From positions 1 through 64,000 of the forward strand of contig NZ_LECW02000021.1 of NCBI RefSeq assembly GCF_001042475.2: a stretch of DNA of 64,000 bases, in the 5' to 3' direction. A program made the position numbers and the translations under genes. This stretch comes from Bacillus glycinifermentans. Its GTDB lineage: Bacteria > Bacillota > Bacilli > Bacillales > Bacillaceae. The notes beneath the pieces were generated by a model, which made no database searches, was not told the DNA's origin, and saw only the letters and a program-made list of their open reading frames with translations. Below, piece by piece: positions 21,353 through 31,957 of the stretch (position 1 is its first letter; each line of letters begins with the position of its first letter).

Positions 21353-22228
21353 CTATTCTATATTTTGCACTTGTTCTTTTATTTTTTCAATAGAGCTTTT
21401 CATTTCGACCACGCATTTTGTGATGCGGTGATCATTTGCCTTTGAACCAATCGTGTTGGCTTCGCGGTTTAATTCCTGAACGAGGAAGTCGAGCTTGCGG
21501 CCGCTGGCGCCTCCCGCTTCGCAAATATCGCGGAACTGGCGGAAATGGCTTTTCAGCCTCGTTACTTCTTCCGTGATGTCGGAGCGGTCTGCAAATAAGG
21601 CCACTTCCGTCAGCAGGCGGCTTTCGTCAAAACGGTCGGCCGACCATTCTTCAAGCCTTGATTCAAGGCGTTCGCGGTAATGGTCGACGACCGCGGGGGC
21701 GAGCGCTTCGATTTCGCCGGTCAGCTTCTCAAGCTTAGCGATGTGCTGAAGGCAGTCGTCTTTCAGCCTCGCTCCCTCAGCTTCGCGCATGCTGCACAGT
21801 TCGCTGACGGCCGCTTCAACCGTCTCAAGGAGAACCCGCTCAAGGTGTTCGTGATAAACGGGCTCCTCTTCGATTTGAATGACGTGTTCAAACCGAAAGG
21901 CGTCATGAAGCGTGATCTCGCCTGAAAGCTTATAGCGGTCTTTCAGCTCGTCAGCCGTTTTCATGTATTCTTCAAGCAGCGGCCAGTCGACCTGGATTTT
22001 CCGGCTGATGAGCGCCTCGTCGTCAACCGAAACGAACAGCTCCAGCCGTCCTCTTTGTATATGTTTAAAAATCGTCTGCTTTATTTTGTCTTCCAAATAG
22101 AGCAATGGCCTTGGCATGCGGGCGTTCACTTCTTTAAAGCGATAGTTGACAGATTTCAGCTCAACAGCTACTGTCAGACCATCCTCCGCTTTGCTCGCGC
22201 TGCCGAAACCGGTCATACTCCGTATCAT
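21353..22228 (-). CDS. yloC: YicC/YloC-family endoribonuclease
   Basis: A 291-residue member of the YicC family, beginning [12 protein letters not shown] and ending with the DUF1732 helical domain ([22 protein letters not shown]). YicC proteins have been described as RNases acting on small RNAs; the Bacillus role is less clear. The start at 22228 gives the conserved N-terminus, and the 18 codons upstream are not conserved. It heads the yloC-remA-gmk-rpoZ cluster, and two yloB terminators lie just upstream. Confidence 0.92.
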
Positions 22229-22299
22229 AAAACACACCCAATTCTGTATACTTTCATCAAAAATTGATGATGCTTTAGGCAATGACGTGCCTTCTCCCC

Positions 22300-22360
22300 G
22301 AAAAAGCCGGAGCGTTTTCCGGCAAGCTTAAAAAGGCAATAGAAACCTCTATTACCTTTA
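22300..22360 (-). terminator. Two tandem terminators after yloB
   Basis: On the minus strand a first hairpin (AAAGGTAATAGA with TCTATTGCCTTT, 12 pairs including one G-U) ends in TTTTT. A second follows (GCCGGA with TCCGGC, loop AAACGC) and also ends in TTTTT. Together they insulate yloC from yloB. Confidence 0.85.
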
Positions 22361-22378
22361 AGATTATATCATACAAGC

Positions 22379-25051
22379 CTACTTTTTTCTTGTCAAAAGT
22401 GACCCGGCAAGCAAAAAAGTTGGGATGGCCGACATTCCGATAATCAGCAGCCAGTCCGCCATTAAGATCGGCACGGTGTGGAAGATCGGCTGCAGCGGCG
22501 GATAGTAAATGACGACAAGCATCAATACGATCGAAGACAACACAGCGCCGAGCAAATAAACGTTTTCAAACGGGTTCCGTTCAAAAATGGACCGCTCGCT
22601 GCGGCAGTCAAACACGTGAATGAGCTGGGCAAGCACCAGAGTAGCAAACGCGACGGTCTGGGCATATGCAAGCGCATCCGGGTTGCGGTGGTAGATAAAC
22701 ATGAACGCCGCAAGCGTCGCCGCCCCGATTAAAAAGCCGCGCGATACGACTTTCCAGCCAAGGCCTCTCGCAAAGACCCCCTCTTTCGGGTGGCGCGGCT
22801 TCCGCCTCATCACATCGCCTTCCGGCTGATCCATTCCGAGCGCCATGGCCGGCAGTCCGTCCGTCACAAGGTTGACCCAAAGGATCTGGATCGGAACGAG
22901 CGGCAACGGCAGGGCAAGCATCATCGCAAACAGCATGACAAGAATTTCCCCGACATTTGAAGCGAGCAGATATCTGATAAACTTCCTAATATTTTCGTAG
23001 ATGTTCCGCCCTTCTTTGATCGCCGACTTGATCGTGGCAAAATTATCATCGACGAGAATGAGGGATGAAGCTTCTTTGGCAACGTCCGTTCCGGTGATGC
23101 CCATCGCGATGCCGATATCGGCCTGCTTGATCGCCGGCGCATCATTGACGCCGTCACCTGTCATCGCGACCACATGGCCGTTTTCCTGATAGGCGGTGAC
23201 GATTTTCAGCTTGTGCTCTGGCGATACTCTGGCAAACACGTACACATCTTCGACGATTTCTGTCAGCTCTTCCTGTGTAAGCTCATTGAGCGTCTGCCCG
23301 TCCATGACTTTACCGCCCCGCGGCAAGAGCCCCAGTTGTTTCGCAATCGCCTGTGCCGTTGTCACGTGGTCGCCTGTGATCATGACCGTTTTGATCCCGG
23401 CATCGCGGCATTCTTTAATGGCCTGTTTTACTTCAGGCCGAGGCGGGTCAATCATTCCCATAAGCCCGATAAACGTTAAGTCGGACTCCGCTTTCTCAAT
23501 GGAGAGATTCGCAGATTCCTTGACCGGTTTATAGGCCACTGCAATCGTCCTCAGCGCCTGGGATGCGAGCATTTCCAGCGCTGTGTTCGTTTCGGCGAGT
23601 CTCTCTTTTGAAAACGGCTCTCGCCTGCCTTCTTTATAAACGGCGGAGGAGCGCTTCATTAACACATCGGGAGCTCCCTTGGCAATGACAAAGCGCTTGC
23701 CGCTTGCATCCTCCGCGACGACGGACATCATTTTCCGGGCGGAATCGAACGGAAACTCTTCGACAATCTTAAAATGTTCGCCGACATACCGGTCCGTAAA
23801 CCCCGCTTTTTTGGCGGCCGTCAGCAAAGCGCCTTCCGTCGGGTCTCCATCGAGGCGGAACTCGCCGTCTTCTTCAATGATCGAGGATGAATTGCACAAT
23901 GCCCCAAACAGGAGCACCTGCTGCAATGACTTGTGGTTTTTGACTTGAATATCCCGGCCGTTCATGCTGAAAGAGCCTTGGGGATCATAGCCGATGCCTG
24001 ACACGTTCCACGTTTTCCCCTCTGACCATACGTGGGTGACGGTCATTTTGTTCTGCGTCATCGTTCCCGTCTTATCGGAGCAAATAATCGAAGCGCATCC
24101 CAGCGTTTCAACGGCGGGCAGCTTTCTGACGATCGATTTTTGCCTGATCATCCGCTGAACGCCGAGGGACAGGGCGACCGTGACAATCGCCGGCAGCCCT
24201 TCAGGAATGGCGGCGACGGCGAGCGAAACGCCGGCTAAAAACATGCTGTACAGATCATGGCCTCGCACAACGCCTGCCACCACGACAAGGAGCGTCAATA
24301 ACAGCGCCGCCACGATCAGAATTTTTCCGAGCTCCTCCAGCCTTCTTTGTAGCGGAGTCGCCGCATTTCCGGCCGATTCAAGCATATCGGCGATTTTTCC
24401 CATCGCCGAGTTCATCCCGGTGCCAATGACGATGCCGATCCCGCTTCCCCTTGTCACGAGCGTTCCCATAAAGGCCATATTCTTCAAATCGCCGAGCGAC
24501 ACATCCGAAGCCTGAAAACGTTCCGACTGCTTTGATACCGGGAGCGACTCGCCGGTAAGGGCCGACTCTTCTATTTCAAGGCTTTTCGTCTCGATCAGCC
24601 TGAGATCAGCGCCGATTCTGTCCCCGCTTGAAAAGCGCACAACATCTCCCGGCACAAGCTCTTTTGAAGGAATTTTAACCCAGCTTCCGTCGCGGAGCGC
24701 CGTCACCTGCGGGGCGGACAGTTCCTTCAATGCCTGAAGCGATTTCTCCGCCTTTCGTTCCTGGAAAAAACCGAGGATGCCGTTTACGAAGATGATCGCA
24801 ATGATGGCAATCGCGTCGATATATTCACCCAAAAAGCCGGAAACCAACGTCGCCGCAAGCAGCACAAGAACCATGAAGTCTTTAAACTGCGAAAAAAACA
24901 AAGCCAGTGCCGACGTTTTTTCGCCTTCAAGAAGTTCGTTTGCCCCGTGTCTTTCAAGCCGCTTTTTAACCTCTTTTTCTGTCAGCCCTTTCTCAATGGA
25001 CGTTTTTGTTACGTTTAACAATTCGGTTTGTCCCATCTCGTGCCATTTCAT
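22379..25051 (-). CDS. yloB: P-type Ca2+-transporting ATPase (YloB)
   Basis: An 890-residue SERCA-like P2A ATPase. The phosphorylation loop SDKTGTMTQNKM lies near 324, the actuator motif LTGESLPV near 165, and TGDGVNDAPAIK near 595. About ten membrane helices are present, including VAAIPEGLPAIV, which carries calcium-coordinating residues. In B. subtilis YloB is spore-associated and transports calcium. The frame is open from a GTG at 25063 that abuts GGA directly, so the ATG at 25051 is preferred; it gives the family length of 890. It is divergent from rqcH. Confidence 0.95.
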   Translation of the reverse strand: MKWHEMGQTELLNVTKTSIEKGLTEKEVKKRLERHGANELLEGEKTSALALFFSQFKDFMVLVLLAATLVSGFLGEYIDAIAIIAIIFVNGILGFFQERKAEKSLQALKELSAPQVTALRDGSWVKIPSKELVPGDVVRFSSGDRIGADLRLIETKSLEIEESALTGESLPVSKQSERFQASDVSLGDLKNMAFMGTLVTRGSGIGIVIGTGMNSAMGKIADMLESAGNAATPLQRRLEELGKILIVAALLLTLLVVVAGVVRGHDLYSMFLAGVSLAVAAIPEGLPAIVTVALSLGVQRMIRQKSIVRKLPAVETLGCASIICSDKTGTMTQNKMTVTHVWSEGKTWNVSGIGYDPQGSFSMNGRDIQVKNHKSLQQVLLFGALCNSSSIIEEDGEFRLDGDPTEGALLTAAKKAGFTDRYVGEHFKIVEEFPFDSARKMMSVVAEDASGKRFVIAKGAPDVLMKRSSAVYKEGRREPFSKERLAETNTALEMLASQALRTIAVAYKPVKESANLSIEKAESDLTFIGLMGMIDPPRPEVKQAIKECRDAGIKTVMITGDHVTTAQAIAKQLGLLPRGGKVMDGQTLNELTQEELTEIVEDVYVFARVSPEHKLKIVTAYQENGHVVAMTGDGVNDAPAIKQADIGIAMGITGTDVAKEASSLILVDDNFATIKSAIKEGRNIYENIRKFIRYLLASNVGEILVMLFAMMLALPLPLVPIQILWVNLVTDGLPAMALGMDQPEGDVMRRKPRHPKEGVFARGLGWKVVSRGFLIGAATLAAFMFIYHRNPDALAYAQTVAFATLVLAQLIHVFDCRSERSIFERNPFENVYLLGAVLSSIVLMLVVIYYPPLQPIFHTVPILMADWLLIIGMSAIPTFLLAGSLLTRKK

Positions 25052-25108
25052 TGAATCGTCCACTCCTTCTGCCCTTAAAGCTTTCCTTTGTCTCTATAAG
25101 TCAATTTA

Positions 25109-25137
25109 TTCAGACTCGTCCTAAATCATGCTATAAT
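25109..25137 (+). promoter_or_regulatory. SigA-type promoter of rqcH
   Basis: -35 TTCAGA (25109-25114) and a perfect -10 TATAAT (25132-25137) are 17 bp apart. They lie in the 139-bp divergent gap between yloB and rqcH, about 50 bp before the rqcH start. Confidence 0.75.
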
Positions 25138-25190
25138 TATTCGGACAGACACATGATGAAGAGGATTAATAAGAAAAGGGTGTTTTTAAT

Positions 25191-26906
25191 ATGTCTTTTG
25201 ACGGCATTTTTACATACGGAATGATAGGAGAATTGAATGAAACGATTAGGGGCGGGCGGATCACCAAAATCCATCAGCCGTTTAAGCACGAGCTGATTTT
25301 TCACATCAGGGCGAACGGAAAAAACCGCAAACTGCTGCTCTCCGCCCACCCCAGCTATGCCAGGGTTCATCTTACAGAGGAAGCGTACGACAATCCGAGC
25401 GCTCCGCCGATGTTTTGCATGCTTCTTCGCAAGCATTTGGAGGGCGGTTTCGTCGAACAGATCGAACAAGTCGGCATGGACAGGGTGATCGTATTTCACA
25501 TGAAAAGCCGCAATGAAGTCGGCGACATGCTCACGAGAAAGCTCGTCGTGGAAATCATGGGAAGGCACAGCAACATCGTCTTGACCGACGGGGAAAAAGG
25601 CGTCATCATTGACAGCTTAAAGCACCTTTCTCCATCGATTAACAGCTATCGGACCGTTCTTCCAGGCTATGATTACATCCTGCCGCCCGCGCAAAACAAG
25701 CTGTCACTGCTTGAGGCGGATAAGGAAGACATTCTCCGCCATCTCAATTTTCAGGAGGGAAAATTGGACAGACAGATCGTCGACACCTTCTCCGGGATCT
25801 CCCCCCTCTTTGCAAAAGAAGCCGTGTTTCGGGCCGGGCTTGCAAACAGGGCAACGCTTCCAGATGCGCTCATGACGATGTTTGCCGACGTCAAAAACCG
25901 GTGCTTTACCCCTCAGCTTGTGACAGAAGACGGAAAGGAATATTTCTATCTGCTTGATTTGACGCATGTAAAAGGAGACAGGCGGCCATTCGGGACGCTG
26001 AGCGGACTCCTTGACCGCTACTATTTCGGAAAAGCGGAAAGGGACCGCGTCAAACAGCAGGCTCATGACTTGGAACGGTTCGTCATGAACGAAAAGAAAA
26101 AGAACGAAAACAAGATCAAAAAGCTCAAAAAAACGCTGGCGGATTCCGAAAACGCCAAGGAATACCAGCTGTACGGAGAGCTGTTGACGGCAAACCTTTA
26201 CAAGCTGAAAAAAGGCGATAAAGAAGCCAAAGTCGTCAACTATTATGATGAAAACGGCGGGGAGGTCACAATTTCCCTCAATCCGAATAAAACGCCGTCT
26301 GAAAATGCGCAAAGCTATTTTACAAAATATCAGAAGGCGAAAAATTCAGTGGAGGTCGTCAAAGAACAAATCAGGCTCGCTGAGGAAGAGATCGCTTATT
26401 TCGACCAGCTGATGCAGCAACTCGCGTCTGCATCGCCAAAGGATCTGCAGGAAATTCGCGAAGAGCTTCAAGAAGGAAACTATTTGCGCGCCAAACAGCA
26501 GCCGGGCCAGAAAAAGCAGAAAAAACAAGCGCCTTCTCTGGAAACTTATGAATCTACGGCAGGAGAAACGATCCTCGTCGGAAAAAACAACAAGCAGAAC
26601 GAATATTTGACGATGAAGCTTGCCGCCCGGGACGACCTTTGGCTGCACACGAAAGATATTCCGGGCTCGCACGTCGTGATCCGCGCAAGCGACCCTGACG
26701 AACAAACGATCCTTGAAGCAGCCCGGATCGCAGCATACTTCAGCAAAGCGAAAAACTCAGCTTCAGTCCCTGTCGACTATACGAAAATACGCCATGTCAA
26801 AAAGCCGAACGGCGCAAAGCCCGGCTTTGTCACATATGACCGACAGCAAACCGTTTTCGTGACGCCTGATGAAGACCTTGTCATCAAGCTGAAAACATCG
26901 CGCTAA
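25191..26906 (+). CDS. rqcH: Ribosome-associated quality control factor RqcH (YloA, NFACT family)
   Basis: A 571-residue protein. The N-terminal NFACT-N domain is followed by a long lysine-rich coiled coil (about 290-430). The NFACT-R domain has [18 protein letters not shown] near 480. D97 and R98, needed for tRNA engagement in B. subtilis RqcH, are kept (VGMDRVIVF). RqcH binds stalled 50S-peptidyl-tRNA and adds C-terminal alanine tails that target the chain for degradation. Older annotations call it a fibronectin-binding protein. The RQC partner candidate ylmH is in this same window at 50.8 kb. Confidence 0.95.
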   Translation: MSFDGIFTYGMIGELNETIRGGRITKIHQPFKHELIFHIRANGKNRKLLLSAHPSYARVHLTEEAYDNPSAPPMFCMLLRKHLEGGFVEQIEQVGMDRVIVFHMKSRNEVGDMLTRKLVVEIMGRHSNIVLTDGEKGVIIDSLKHLSPSINSYRTVLPGYDYILPPAQNKLSLLEADKEDILRHLNFQEGKLDRQIVDTFSGISPLFAKEAVFRAGLANRATLPDALMTMFADVKNRCFTPQLVTEDGKEYFYLLDLTHVKGDRRPFGTLSGLLDRYYFGKAERDRVKQQAHDLERFVMNEKKKNENKIKKLKKTLADSENAKEYQLYGELLTANLYKLKKGDKEAKVVNYYDENGGEVTISLNPNKTPSENAQSYFTKYQKAKNSVEVVKEQIRLAEEEIAYFDQLMQQLASASPKDLQEIREELQEGNYLRAKQQPGQKKQKKQAPSLETYESTAGETILVGKNNKQNEYLTMKLAARDDLWLHTKDIPGSHVVIRASDPDEQTILEAARIAAYFSKAKNSASVPVDYTKIRHVKKPNGAKPGFVTYDRQQTVFVTPDEDLVIKLKTSR

Positions 26907-26910
26907 ACGA

Positions 26911-26948
26911 AAAAAAGGCCTGAACCGTTATCGGTTCGGGCCTCTTCT
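26911..26948. terminator. Bidirectional terminator between rqcH and sirC
   Basis: GGCCTGAACCG and CGGTTCGGGCC pair with one wobble around TTAT. A run of A precedes and a T-rich run follows, so it can serve both convergent genes. The 3' arm lies inside the last codons of sirC (stop at 26928-26930). Confidence 0.85.
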
Positions 26949-27422
26949 TTTTCGGAAAAGCTCATCGATCTCCCTGATGAGCTCGTCATCGATCAGTCCG
27001 TCGATCCGCCCGGCCAATTCGATCGTATGGCTCGGGCTTGCGCCGTTTGTCGAAACGCTGATGGTGATGTTTCCTTTTTTGACGATTTTCGGAACGTACA
27101 CATTTCCGAGCTCAGCCTCGCTCGCAACATTGACGAGCTGGCCTTCTCCGGCTGATCTTGCAATCCGCTTATTCGCCTCGCAATCATCTGTTGCAAGTAT
27201 GATGAGAAATGCGCCTTTTACATCTTCCGGCTCTGCTTTTTTCCGCTTCCAGCAAACCCCGTGTTTTTCGATCAGCTCGAGCATGTCAGCCGATACGTCA
27301 GGGCTTATGACGGTAACAGATGCACCTTCACCCGCCACCGCTTTCAGCCGCCTTGCCGCGATCCGTCCCCCGCCTGCGATGACGACGGGCTTGCCGCTCA
27401 TGTTAATGTGAAGCGGCAGCAT
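26928..27422 (-). CDS. sirC: Precorrin-2 dehydrogenase (siroheme synthase SirC, YlnF)
   Basis: A 164-residue NAD-dependent dehydrogenase that oxidises precorrin-2 to sirohydrochlorin. It has a Rossmann start MLPLHINMSGKPVVIAGGGRIAARR and a NGASPSHTIELAG segment near 128. The open frame extends to 27455, but the ATG at 27422 with AAAGGAG upstream gives the family N-terminus. It overlaps sirB by 20 bp. Siroheme is the cofactor of sulfite reductase, which links this gene to the sulfate operon. Confidence 0.93.
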   Translation of the reverse strand: MLPLHINMSGKPVVIAGGGRIAARRLKAVAGEGASVTVISPDVSADMLELIEKHGVCWKRKKAEPEDVKGAFLIILATDDCEANKRIARSAGEGQLVNVASEAELGNVYVPKIVKKGNITISVSTNGASPSHTIELAGRIDGLIDDELIREIDELFRKRRGPNR

Positions 27423-28188
27423 CGGCGGCTCCTTTGAAATCGAAGGAACGGTCATGATTCATAACGGCTTCCTTGACGCGGTTTAAAAAGGCGTTTTTGA
27501 CGTGCGGATGGAAGCCGAGATATTCAGAGAGCACAACGTCGGGATTGGTTTCCTTCAGCTTTTCGGTCTCCCTTTCGATCTCCTTCATCAACATCCCGGT
27601 AAACAGCAGATACGGAACGATGAATGTCGTTTTTCCGCCGCTTTCTTTAAGCTGTGAAAAAACGTCGCGATAATGCGGTTTACAGGCGGTCATAAAACAA
27701 GGAATGACCTCATCAACCGGAGCCATCGCTTTGAGGCGGGCTGCGATCTCTGTGACATCCCGCAAGACATCCGGATCTGAGCTCCCCCTTCCGATCAATA
27801 CGATCCTCGCATGTTCATAAGGAACGCCAGTCTCTTCGATCCGCGTCAAAACGGCTTTGACGACCTCCTGATCAACGCCGATCGGCTTTCCGTAAGTGAC
27901 GCTTACGGAAGGATATTGGGAAGAAACACGGGCGATTTCTGCCGGAATGTCTTTTTTGGCGTGTGCGGCGGTCAAAAGGAGAAGCGGCACCGCGGCGATA
28001 TGCGTCGCGCCCTTTTCCGCGCACGCTTTAAATCCCGTTTCAATATCAGGCGGTGCAAGCTCCAAAAAAGAGATTTCCTGAATGGATGCGGACATGTCGC
28101 CTCTGCACCCTTCCAAAAAAGCGGCTGCTTCTTGTTGTGCTTTTTTCAGACGGCTGCCGTGGCCGATATACAAAATGGCTTGTTTCAT
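27403..28188 (-). CDS. sirB: Sirohydrochlorin ferrochelatase (SirB, YlnE)
   Basis: A 261-residue CbiX/SirB-type chelatase that inserts Fe2+ into sirohydrochlorin to give siroheme. It has the N-terminal YIGHGSRLKKAQQEA motif with the metal-binding histidine and a second half-domain beginning ARIVLIGRGSSDPD near 132. The second half lacks an obvious HGS histidine, as expected for a fused long form. It lies 1 bp from sumT and overlaps sirC. Confidence 0.94.
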   Translation of the reverse strand: MKQAILYIGHGSRLKKAQQEAAAFLEGCRGDMSASIQEISFLELAPPDIETGFKACAEKGATHIAAVPLLLLTAAHAKKDIPAEIARVSSQYPSVSVTYGKPIGVDQEVVKAVLTRIEETGVPYEHARIVLIGRGSSDPDVLRDVTEIAARLKAMAPVDEVIPCFMTACKPHYRDVFSQLKESGGKTTFIVPYLLFTGMLMKEIERETEKLKETNPDVVLSEYLGFHPHVKNAFLNRVKEAVMNHDRSFDFKGAADAAASH

Positions 28189-28189
28189 G

Positions 28190-28963
28190 TTAAAGCGCCT
28201 CGCTTAATGCTGTATTTTTCAGCTCGGTTTCATACCAGTTTAAACGCGAGCGGAAGTTGACCACATCGCCGATGACGATGAGGCTCGGGTTAACGATTTT
28301 TTCGTTTTCAGCGGTTTCGGCAAGCGTTTCAACCGTGCAAATCACCGTTTTCTGCTTGTCCGTCGTTCCCCAGTGGATGAAAGCAGCCGGTGTTGAACGG
28401 TCTCTGCCGTTTTCGATTAAAAGCCTTTCGATTTGCTTCACGTTTTTGATCCCCATATAGATGACGAGGGTATCGATGCCCGTCGCCAGCGCTTTCCACT
28501 TTTCCTCAAAGTCTTCTTCCGCCTTGTAATGGCCCGTCACGAAAGCGACGTTTGAACTCGCATCCCGGTGAGTTACGGGGATGCCGGCATAAGCGGCCGC
28601 TGCGATTCCTGAAGTGATCCCGGGAACGATTTCAAAAGGAATCCCGTTTTCTGCGAGGCTCGCGGCTTCCTCTCCTCCTCTGCCGAAAACGAAAGGGTCT
28701 CCCCCTTTTAATCTGACGACGATTTTTCCTTTTTTCGCATATTTGACGAGAAAATGGTTGATCGTCTCCTGCTTCATCATATGATAATCGGGAAGCTTTC
28801 CGCAATATATGAGGTCTGCTCCCGCTTTTGCGTGCTGAAGGATCTGTTTGTTGACAAGCCGGTCGTATAAAATGACGTCGGCTTTCTGGATCGCTTTCAA
28901 AGCTTTGATTGTCAGTAAATCGGGGTCTCCAGGACCTGCCCCAACGATATATACTTTCCCCAT
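28190..28963 (-). CDS. sumT: Uroporphyrinogen-III C-methyltransferase (SumT, YlnD)
   Basis: A 257-residue SAM-dependent methyltransferase that makes precorrin-2, the first step toward siroheme. Typical motifs are VYIVGAGPGDPDLLTIKA at the N-terminus, YDRLV near 33, RLKGGDPFVFGRGGEE near 84, and VPGITSGIAAAAYAGIPVTHR near 113. It belongs to the cysH operon by order, but a 150-bp gap with two long hairpins separates it from cysC, so its expression may differ. Confidence 0.95.
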   Translation of the reverse strand: MGKVYIVGAGPGDPDLLTIKALKAIQKADVILYDRLVNKQILQHAKAGADLIYCGKLPDYHMMKQETINHFLVKYAKKGKIVVRLKGGDPFVFGRGGEEAASLAENGIPFEIVPGITSGIAAAAYAGIPVTHRDASSNVAFVTGHYKAEEDFEEKWKALATGIDTLVIYMGIKNVKQIERLLIENGRDRSTPAAFIHWGTTDKQKTVICTVETLAETAENEKIVNPSLIVIGDVVNFRSRLNWYETELKNTALSEAL

Positions 28964-29011
28964 CTTGCACTTTCCCCCGATCGATCAAAATCGTTTCACT
29001 TCATTATAAAT

Positions 29012-29103
29012 CATAAAGAAAGCGTTCGGTGATGAAAATGTCACAACACGCCAAACGTTTTCTTTATGAAATAGGAAAGTGCAGTCGATGCACTTTCCTA
29101 TTT
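29012..29103 (-). repeat. Two adjacent long hairpins between cysC and sumT
   Basis: Directly after the cysC stop is a perfect 15-bp stem (29089-29103 with 29069-29083, 5-nt loop). Abutting it is an 18-bp stem with one mismatch (29051-29068 with 29012-29029, 21-nt loop). Neither is followed by a good U run on the minus strand. They may act as an RNase barrier, partial terminator or protein-binding site. Confidence 0.7.
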
Positions 29104-29113
29104 GCCAAGCGTT

Positions 29114-29707
29114 TTATTTCGTTTCGTTTTTCACGTATTCAACGAGCCTGTCTTTGCACTCGTTCCTTTCATGCTCACTCGTATTAAGGATGAGCTCAGG
29201 CGATTCAGGTTCTTCATACGGCGAATCGATGCCCGTGAAAAATGGAATTTCCCCGTTTCTCGCTTTTTTGTACAAGCCTTTCGGATCCCTTTTTTCGCAC
29301 GTTTCCAAATCGCATTTGACGTACACTTCGTGGAATTCGTTTTCCCCGACGAGCTGTCTGACAAGATCGCGGTCTTCTTTAAAAGGAGAAATAAACGCCG
29401 TAATCACGATCGTACCCTGCTCGACGAACAGCTTTGCGACTTCGCCGATCCGGCGGATGTTCTCTTTCCGGTCCTCATCCGAAAATCCGAGGTCTTTGTT
29501 CAGGCCGTGTCTGACGTTATCGCCGTCAAGCACCGTCACCTGAAAGCCTTCTTCAAACAGCTGGCGGGCGGCTGCGTTGGCAATCGTTGATTTCCCAGAG
29601 CCGCTCAAACCTGTCAGCCAAATAATTCCGCTTTTATGGCCGTTTTTTTCATGATATTCCTTCTTTGTAATGGATGCCTCATGCCAGACGATGTCTTTAT
29701 TCACCAA
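29114..29707 (-). CDS. cysC: Adenylyl-sulfate (APS) kinase
   Basis: A 197-residue kinase that converts APS to PAPS with ATP. The P-loop GLSGSGKST lies near 34-42, followed by [17 protein letters not shown] near 60 and [13 protein letters not shown] near 106. It follows sat by 15 bp. In this organism PAPS would feed the CysH reductase. Confidence 0.96.
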   Translation of the reverse strand: MVNKDIVWHEASITKKEYHEKNGHKSGIIWLTGLSGSGKSTIANAAARQLFEEGFQVTVLDGDNVRHGLNKDLGFSDEDRKENIRRIGEVAKLFVEQGTIVITAFISPFKEDRDLVRQLVGENEFHEVYVKCDLETCEKRDPKGLYKKARNGEIPFFTGIDSPYEEPESPELILNTSEHERNECKDRLVEYVKNETK

Positions 29708-29722
29708 CAGTTTTTCCTCCCT

Positions 29723-30859
29723 TTAAGAAACGCCGGCTGCTAAGCCTTTGATTAATGTTTCGATGACTTCAGGACGGCTGAATGTGCTTGGTGGGAACTC
29801 GCCGTTTCTCAGCATTCCCCTCACCTTTGTGCCGGACAAAATGACATGGTGCTCCCTGTCATGCGGGCATGTTTTCGCCGTCGCCATTGATCCGCACACA
29901 TTGCAGTAAAAGCTGTGTTCAAATTTCATCGGAGTGATGCCGATTTCTTCAGGCGTGAACTGATCGAACAGCTCCTGCGCTTCATATGTTCCGTAATAAT
30001 CGCCGACACCCGCATGGTCCCTTCCGACGATGAAATGGGTGCAGCCGTAATTTTTTCTGACGAGCGCATGGAAAATCGCCTCTTTCGGGCCTGCATAACG
30101 CATCGCTGCCGGGAAGACGCCGAGGAAGACGCGGTCTTTCGGGTAATATCCGTCAAGCAGCACCCGGTAGCTTTTCATCCTGACATCTGCCGGAATATCG
30201 TCTGACTTCGTTTCTCCGACTAACGGATTGAGGAAAAGTCCGTCAACTGTTTCCAGCGCGGTTTTTTGAATGTATTCATGTGCTCTGTGCACAGGATTTC
30301 TCGTTTGAAATCCGACGATCGTTTTCCAGCCGAGCTCGGCAAACTTCCGTCTCGTTTCCGCCGGTTCAAACGTATGGGCAGGGAACTGCTTTTCGCTCCG
30401 TTTGATGAGTGTGATCGGGCCGCCGACATAGACATCGCCCCGCTCGAACAATTTTTTGACGCCCGGATGGTTCAGGTCGTCGGTTTTATAGACGTTCACA
30501 GCTTCCTTATTCTTATCAGGCCTATAGATGTCTTCGATATCGATGACCCCGTATGTTTCTCCTTTGTATGTGAGGCGGACGGTGTCGCCTGTTTTGAATT
30601 CGGCGGCTTTTTGCCCGTCAACGGGAAGGCTGATCGGAAGCGTCCAAACATCGCCGCTTGCAAGCCTCATCGTTTCTACGACAGAAAGGTAGTCTTTTTC
30701 CGTTAAAAAGCCTTCGATCGGGCTGTACGCCCCGATCCCGATCAATTCGAGATCGGCGAATGCGATCAGGTCAAGTTCGATTTCAGGTCCGATATGTTTC
30801 ACATCGTATGCTTCATTGACGCGGTTAACCAATACACCGCCGTGTGGCGCTAAACTCAT
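29723..30859 (-). CDS. sat: Sulfate adenylyltransferase (ATP sulfurylase)
   Basis: A 378-residue enzyme that forms APS from sulfate and ATP. The catalytic [12 protein letters not shown] segment with HxxH lies near 191, and [12 protein letters not shown] near 277. C-terminal cysteines ([15 protein letters not shown]) are typical of the bacterial dissimilatory-like single-chain form. The frame opens at 30907, but the ATG at 30859 gives the family N-terminus MSLAPHGG; the longer version would overlap cysP. It lies 25 bp after cysP. Confidence 0.96.
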   Translation of the reverse strand: MSLAPHGGVLVNRVNEAYDVKHIGPEIELDLIAFADLELIGIGAYSPIEGFLTEKDYLSVVETMRLASGDVWTLPISLPVDGQKAAEFKTGDTVRLTYKGETYGVIDIEDIYRPDKNKEAVNVYKTDDLNHPGVKKLFERGDVYVGGPITLIKRSEKQFPAHTFEPAETRRKFAELGWKTIVGFQTRNPVHRAHEYIQKTALETVDGLFLNPLVGETKSDDIPADVRMKSYRVLLDGYYPKDRVFLGVFPAAMRYAGPKEAIFHALVRKNYGCTHFIVGRDHAGVGDYYGTYEAQELFDQFTPEEIGITPMKFEHSFYCNVCGSMATAKTCPHDREHHVILSGTKVRGMLRNGEFPPSTFSRPEVIETLIKGLAAGVS

Positions 30860-30884
30860 AACTTTATTTCCCCCTACTTGGTGT

Positions 30885-31946
30885 TTAAATTCCCCCGCCC
30901 TGTTCATGAACGGAGCTGTGTTCTTTTTTTACTGCTCTCATCAGGCTGATCGTTCCTACTGATGCCAGAAGAACGCTCGTGACAACGATGAGAGAATAGT
31001 AGTCTCCTTTTAAGAAAAGGCTGACCAGCATATAAGACAGGCTCAAGGAAAGAAATGGCGAAACGATCCACACTTTCAGCATCGTTTTGACCACCTGTTT
31101 ATGAAAAACATTGCCGCCGTTTTTCGCCATTCCCATCCCTATAATAGAAGATGATGTCACTTGCGTGAGCGGAACCGGAAGGCCGAAAATAGAACTGATA
31201 ATGACAAGGCCCGATCCAGTCCCCGAAAGAAGGATCCCCTCTCCTTTGGAGAATCTGGTGATCTTTTTGCCGTTTGTTTCAAGGACGCGCCGGCCCAATA
31301 AAAGGGCGCCGATCGCGACAAACACCCCGCCGTACAGCGTTCCTTGGCCGACGGTCAAAACATGCGCCGCCACCAGCGGCCCAACAGCGTTTGCGACATT
31401 GTTCATTCCCGCCGAGAAAGCTTCCATAAAACCGGCGATGACCAGAACGGCTGTCAGGATCTGAAGTTTTTTTCCTGAGGCCGGTTTGACCATCTTTTTC
31501 ATGATCTTGGCCATCACGTAAGTAAAACAAAACGCGATAAAAGGGATAATCACCCAAAACGCGACAATCACCGTCAAAGATTTGACATACAATACTTGAT
31601 ACGCGACACCTACACCGACGACAGATCCGACTGTCACTTCACTTGTAGATAAAGGAATGCCGAGAACGTTTGCGATAAAGAGCGACAAAGCTGCGGATCC
31701 GATGATGATGCAGACGATTTCAAGCGTAATCACCCGTTCGGGAATGATCCCTGAGCTGATCGTTTTGACGACTTCCCCTCCGCCGATAACGGCTCCGAGA
31801 AGAATGCCAGCCGCACAGATCAGAAGCGCGTGAAACTGTTTTTTCACAGCTTCCGACCCGTAGGCGATGCCCATCGAGGCCGCTGCACCGCTCGCACCGA
31901 TATTCATCGCAAAAAACAGGCTAAATATAATGGCGGCAAGTTCCAT
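30885..31946 (-). CDS. cysP: Sulfate permease CysP (PiT family)
   Basis: A 353-residue membrane protein with about ten hydrophobic helices and the duplicated PiT-family signature ([19 protein letters not shown] near 95 and [21 protein letters not shown] near 257). In B. subtilis CysP is a sulfate importer related to phosphate permeases. It sits between cysH and sat, which supports sulfate as its substrate. Confidence 0.94.
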   Translation of the reverse strand: MELAAIIFSLFFAMNIGASGAAASMGIAYGSEAVKKQFHALLICAAGILLGAVIGGGEVVKTISSGIIPERVITLEIVCIIIGSAALSLFIANVLGIPLSTSEVTVGSVVGVGVAYQVLYVKSLTVIVAFWVIIPFIAFCFTYVMAKIMKKMVKPASGKKLQILTAVLVIAGFMEAFSAGMNNVANAVGPLVAAHVLTVGQGTLYGGVFVAIGALLLGRRVLETNGKKITRFSKGEGILLSGTGSGLVIISSIFGLPVPLTQVTSSSIIGMGMAKNGGNVFHKQVVKTMLKVWIVSPFLSLSLSYMLVSLFLKGDYYSLIVVTSVLLASVGTISLMRAVKKEHSSVHEQGGGI

Positions 31947-31957
31947 GACTCATCTCC

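Noticed and set aside
25137..25568. 143-residue minus-strand frame opposite rqcH
   Set aside because: It overlaps the conserved start of rqcH on the other strand and resembles no known protein.
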